Assembly (NCBI GenBank): GCA_021785115.1
Contig: JAJYGO010000062.1
Span: forward strand, 1 to 7,620
Source: Chloroflexota bacterium
GTDB lineage: Bacteria; Chloroflexota; Limnocylindria; Limnocylindrales; CSP1-4
DNA length: 7,620 nt
Direction of reading: 5' to 3'
A model generated the notes under the pieces. It had not been told where the DNA came from. It worked only from the letters and a program-made list of their open reading frames with translations, and searched no databases. The position numbers were made by a program, and so were the translations under genes. Below are positions 4,932 through 7,620 of this stretch, one piece after another (within the stretch, counting starts at the first letter, position 1; each line of letters begins with the position of its first letter).

Positions 4932-6359
4932 ATGATGGATGCTGTACCGATCAGTCGACGCCCGATCAGTCGGCGTCGATTCCTGACCGCGGGCGCCCGG
5001 GCGGGTGCCGCCATCGCCTTGGGCAGTGCGGCGGTCGGGCTGGTCGAAGCTTGCTCAAGTTCGCCGGCCGCGTCGGGCGGCACGAGCGCCGCATCCGGGA
5101 CGGTGGCCATCGAGATCGACGAGGGCCAGAACGCCAGCCCGTTCCAGTGGTTCAACCCGGACATGAAGGCGAAGTTCGGGGCAACCACGAACATCATCGG
5201 CCTGCCGTTCGTAGGGCAGTACGAGAAGATCGTCGCCGAGATGGTGACGCGCAGCAGCATCTACGACGTGCTGGTGTTCCCGCCCCAGATGATCGGCGAC
5301 TTCGTCAGCAACGGCTTCCTGACGCCCCTGACAGACCTGGGGAAGGAAGCCGACTTCAACCTCGACGACGTGCTGCCCGCCTACCGCGACCCGAACCTGC
5401 GCCGCAATGGCAAGCTTTACGCGGCCGCCTACGACGGGGACATCCTGCAGATCGCCTACCGCACCGACGTGTTCCAGGCCGCGGGCATCAGCCAGCCGCC
5501 GCAGACCTGGGACGACTTCGTCAACCTCGCGAAGGAGCTGCACAAGCCGCCCACCCAGTACGGCAACGCGTTCCTCGCGCAGCGCGGCTTCTGCTACGCG
5601 TGGTTCATGAACATCTTCGCCGCCCTCGGCGGGAAGTGGTTCACCACCGACATGAAGCCCGCGATCAACACCGATCAGGGTGTCCAGGCCCTCCAGACGC
5701 TGGTCACCCTCGCCCAGTACGCGCCGCCGAACATCCTGCAGATCGGCTACCAGGAGTTGAACGAGGCGTACCTGAACGGCTCCACCGCGATGGTCGTCCA
5801 GTGGGACGATCTGGCGCTGAAGGCGGAGGACCCGAGCCAGAGCAAGGTCGTGGGCAAGAACGCCTACGCGCCGTGCCCGGTCCGCAACTACATGCCGTAC
5901 TCCCGCGTGATGGCCGTATCCGCATTCTCCAAGAACCAGGCGAACGCCTACAAGGTCATCCAGTACATGGACAGCGCGGACGTCAGCATCAAGGACGTCT
6001 ACGACCCCAAGTGCGGCGAGGATCCCTTCCGCCAGTCGCACCTCGATCCGACCAAGGTCAAGGATCACCTGGGCAACCCGTCGATGCCACCGGCGCAAGC
6101 CCAGAGCTACGTCTCCGCGATCAAGACATGCCTGACCACGGGCTATCCAGAGCTGTCGATCCCCGGCGCCCCCCGGTACCTGGACATCCTGGATCTGTTC
6201 GTGAGCGAAGCGCTGGCGGGGAGTCTCACGCCGTCCCAGGCCCTCACGCAGGCCGCCAACGAGTGGGACAGCATCACCTCGTCGCTTGGTCAGGACAACC
6301 AGGTCAAGGCCTACGCTGACTGGGTCAACAGCTTCCACACCGCAGGCATCAGCTACTGA
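4932..6359 (+). CDS. Sugar ABC transporter substrate-binding lipoprotein with Tat-type signal
   Basis: This 475-residue protein is an extracellular family 1 solute-binding protein that captures the sugar and delivers it to the permeases. The start was set by the ribosome-binding site at 4918-4926. The N-terminus has a twin-arginine motif SRRRFL (13-18), a hydrophobic Ala/Gly core and LVEAC with candidate lipid-anchored Cys41; Glu at the -2 position is unusual for a lipobox, so lipidation is likely but not certain. A Ser/Ala/Gly spacer follows to ~56, then the binding domain. Family-like segments include FVGQYEKIVAEMV (93-105), YDVLVFPPQM (111-120), KLYAAAYDGDILQIAYRTDVF (161-181, shown by ends K161 and F181), the TWDDF segment (192-196) and MVVQWDD (287-293). 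Four further cysteines (221, 315, 361, 400) could form disulfides outside the cell. Residues 6-15 contain a tandem PISRR duplication. It lies between the ATPase and permease genes. The ligand cannot be read from sequence alone. Confidence 0.9.
   Translation: MMDAVPISRRPISRRRFLTAGARAGAAIALGSAAVGLVEACSSSPAASGGTSAASGTVAIEIDEGQNASPFQWFNPDMKAKFGATTNIIGLPFVGQYEKIVAEMVTRSSIYDVLVFPPQMIGDFVSNGFLTPLTDLGKEADFNLDDVLPAYRDPNLRRNGKLYAAAYDGDILQIAYRTDVFQAAGISQPPQTWDDFVNLAKELHKPPTQYGNAFLAQRGFCYAWFMNIFAALGGKWFTTDMKPAINTDQGVQALQTLVTLAQYAPPNILQIGYQELNEAYLNGSTAMVVQWDDLALKAEDPSQSKVVGKNAYAPCPVRNYMPYSRVMAVSAFSKNQANAYKVIQYMDSADVSIKDVYDPKCGEDPFRQSHLDPTKVKDHLGNPSMPPAQAQSYVSAIKTCLTTGYPELSIPGAPRYLDILDLFVSEALAGSLTPSQALTQAANEWDSITSSLGQDNQVKAYADWVNSFHTAGISY
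4947..4976 (+). repeat. Tandem 15-bp duplication inside the Tat signal sequence
   Basis: Two 15-bp units (4947-4961 and 4962-4976) match at 13 of 15 bases and encode PISRR twice. Both differences are synonymous third-position changes. The copies place two Arg pairs before the FLTAG segment; only the second is in the proper Tat context (SRRRFL). Confidence 0.8.
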
Positions 6360-6400
6360 GCCGGGGACGCCGGGTCACGGTGGCGCCCATTGGGGTTTCG

Positions 6401-7336
6401 ATGACAGCAATCGCGCGTCGCCGTTCGCGCTGGTCGGGAGGGCGGCGCTTCGCCCTCCTGGCCGTCCTGCCCGCGACCATCATTCTGGTCGCGCTGAGCA
6501 TCTTTCCGCTGCTCTACTCCCTGCGTCTTTCGTTCACCGATCAGCAGCTGCTGTCGCTCGTGCCATCGCGTTTCGTCGGGCTCGCAAATTACGCCGAGCT
6601 GCTCCAGGACAACCTGTTCTGGAGCAGCCTGCTGGTCACCGCCGCCTTCGCGGCCTCCGTCGTGACCTTCCAGCTGGGGGTCGGGCTGGCGCTGGCGCTC
6701 GCGCTCCACCGGCTGCCGCGGTACCAGCAGTTCCTCGCGACCCTGTTGCTCATCCCCAGCATCATCTCGTCGTCGGTCGCCTCGTTCCAGTGGCGCTCGC
6801 TCTTCGACTACAGCTCGGGCCCGCTCAACTTCTTCCTCGGCGCCCTGCACCTTCCGCTCCTCACCTGGACCGCCGACCCGCGACTGGCCCTGCCGTCGCT
6901 GCTCCTCGTGGACTTCTGGCAATGGACGCCGTTCGTGACGCTCCTCCTGCTGGCAGGGCTCCACGCGCTGCCGGCGCCGGTCTTCGAGGCGGCGCGGGTG
7001 GATGGGTCGACCGGATGGCAGCTCCTGCGCTACCAGACGCTGCCGCTGCTGCGGCGCGTGATAGCCATCACGGTGATCCTGCGCCTCATCGGTGCGTTCA
7101 AGGTGTTCGACATCATCTACGTGCTCACGGCCGGCGGTCCCGGGTCGGCGACCGAGAGTCTCGCCTTCTACAACTATGTGCAAGGGTTCCGATACTTCAG
7201 TGTTGGCTACAGCGCGGCCATGTCGTACGTCAGTGTGATCCTGGTGATCGTGCTGGCACGCGTGATACTGGGGTACATGGAGCGGCCGGTCGGCCGTGCC
7301 GCCGCTCCCGCGGCGACCGTCGAGGCGGCGGCATGA
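6401..7336 (+). CDS. Sugar ABC transporter permease 1 (MalF/UgpA-like)
   Basis: This 311-residue inner-membrane protein forms half of the translocation channel. From ATG 6401 there is a basic N-terminus (ARRRSRWSGGRR), then about six hydrophobic segments: ~17-42, ~75-103, ~109-130, ~162-190, ~218-241 and ~266-291. The cytoplasmic EAA loop that docks on the ATPase is clear: Glu196-Ala-Ala, Gly202 and Leu214-Pro215 within the stretch that begins EAARVDGSTGW. TAGGPGSATESLAFY (243-257) is another landmark of CUT1 permeases. The start is ambiguous: an in-frame GTG at 6380 adds seven residues, and neither has a strong ribosome-binding site (GGGG at 6392-6395 precedes 6401). It follows the binding-protein gene by 41 nt, or 20 nt with the GTG start, and its stop overlaps the next start. 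Confidence 0.92.
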   Translation: MTAIARRRSRWSGGRRFALLAVLPATIILVALSIFPLLYSLRLSFTDQQLLSLVPSRFVGLANYAELLQDNLFWSSLLVTAAFAASVVTFQLGVGLALALALHRLPRYQQFLATLLLIPSIISSSVASFQWRSLFDYSSGPLNFFLGALHLPLLTWTADPRLALPSLLLVDFWQWTPFVTLLLLAGLHALPAPVFEAARVDGSTGWQLLRYQTLPLLRRVIAITVILRLIGAFKVFDIIYVLTAGGPGSATESLAFYNYVQGFRYFSVGYSAAMSYVSVILVIVLARVILGYMERPVGRAAAPAATVEAAA

Positions 7337-7620
7337 GCCGCGCGGCGGTGACGTCTCCGACGCGTCCGGGGCCGTTGATGCAGCAGCCAGTGACCCGCGG
7401 CCGGACAGGCCTGTGGGCGTCAATCGTGGGCGTGGCGATCGGGCTCGTCTTCTTCCTGTTCCCCATCTACTGGATGCTCGTCACGTCCGTGAAGCCGCCG
7501 AGCGAGTGGCTCACGAATCCGCCGGTGTTCATTCCTGACCGGCTGTATTTCCAGAACTACACGGACGCCCTCTTCAACTGGGGTGGCCTCAAGGGTTTGG
7601 TCGACAGTGGAATCGTCGCA
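7333..7620 (+). CDS. Sugar ABC transporter permease 2 (MalG/UgpE-like), 5' part only
   Basis: ATG 7333 overlaps the TGA of permease 1 (ATGA), a typical sign of translational coupling. The frame is open for 96 codons to the window edge. Residues 1-26 are a polar, basic cytoplasmic tail. Residues ~27-51 form the first membrane helix, ending in FLFPIYWMLVTSVKP, a hallmark of MalG-type permeases. Then come the usual SEWLTNPPVFIP and FQNYTDALF segments before the second helix, whose start (DSGIVA) is just visible. The partner would be permease 1, completing a heterodimeric CUT1 channel. The EAA loop is expected beyond the window. The truncation is caused by the window boundary. Confidence 0.9.
   Translation, partial: MSRAAVTSPTRPGPLMQQPVTRGRTGLWASIVGVAIGLVFFLFPIYWMLVTSVKPPSEWLTNPPVFIPDRLYFQNYTDALFNWGGLKGLVDSGIVA

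Noticed and set aside
3926..5260. Minus-strand open frame (444 codons) opposite the ATPase and binding-protein genes
   Set aside because: The + strand here encodes intact Walker A, Walker B and signature motifs and a Tat signal; the antisense translation has no recognisable pattern.
5051..6338. Long alternate-frame open frames on both strands inside the binding-protein gene
   Set aside because: They are shadows of the solute-binding protein; translations are Arg/Gly/Pro-rich and have no matching start signals.
6353..7423. Minus-strand open frame (356 codons) opposite permease 1 and the start of permease 2
   Set aside because: Its product is strongly polar and Gln/Arg/Glu-rich, the usual antisense image of a Leu/Val-rich membrane protein gene.

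Overview
This is a high-GC bacterial window with strong G/C preference at third codon positions. Every gene I can support lies on the + strand. GTG starts, TANNAT-type -10 boxes, a possibly leaderless regulator mRNA and Tat-type and lipoprotein export signals suggest an actinobacterium or a high-GC Chloroflexota-like lineage. No marker gene is present, so the taxonomy is an inference.

Layout. Positions 1-125 hold the last ~40 codons of an unidentified upstream gene, followed by a hairpin (140-160). Positions 276-1088 encode an exported lipoprotein with a C-terminal cupredoxin-like domain that carries an unusual Cys-x3-Cys-Gly loop. From about 1198 to the window end lies a sugar-uptake locus in two units. 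The first is a LacI-family repressor, a small EthD-domain protein and a ribokinase-like PfkB kinase (1198-3707). The second is a CUT1-type ABC transporter: ATPase, Tat-signal binding lipoprotein, inner permease and the first 96 codons of a second permease cut by the window edge (3815-7620).

How the genes fit together. The binding protein, two permeases and ATPase would import a carbohydrate or polyol. The kinase would phosphorylate it in the cytoplasm. The LacI protein probably controls both units, because nearly the same 13-base word (AGTGAAATCG[G/A]TA) lies just downstream of a candidate -10 box at both places: across the regulator's own start codon and upstream of the transporter. At the transporter it forms one arm of a 29-bp dyad. 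The EthD-domain protein has no obvious role in this pathway and is the most open functional question.

No RNA genes, mobile elements, CRISPR arrays or origins were seen. No gene-free stretch exceeds 300 bases; the largest gaps are 126-275, 1089-1197 and 3708-3814. The window is mainly a conventional sugar-transport locus. Its notable points are regulatory architecture, the EthD gene and the cupredoxin, not a clearly new system.
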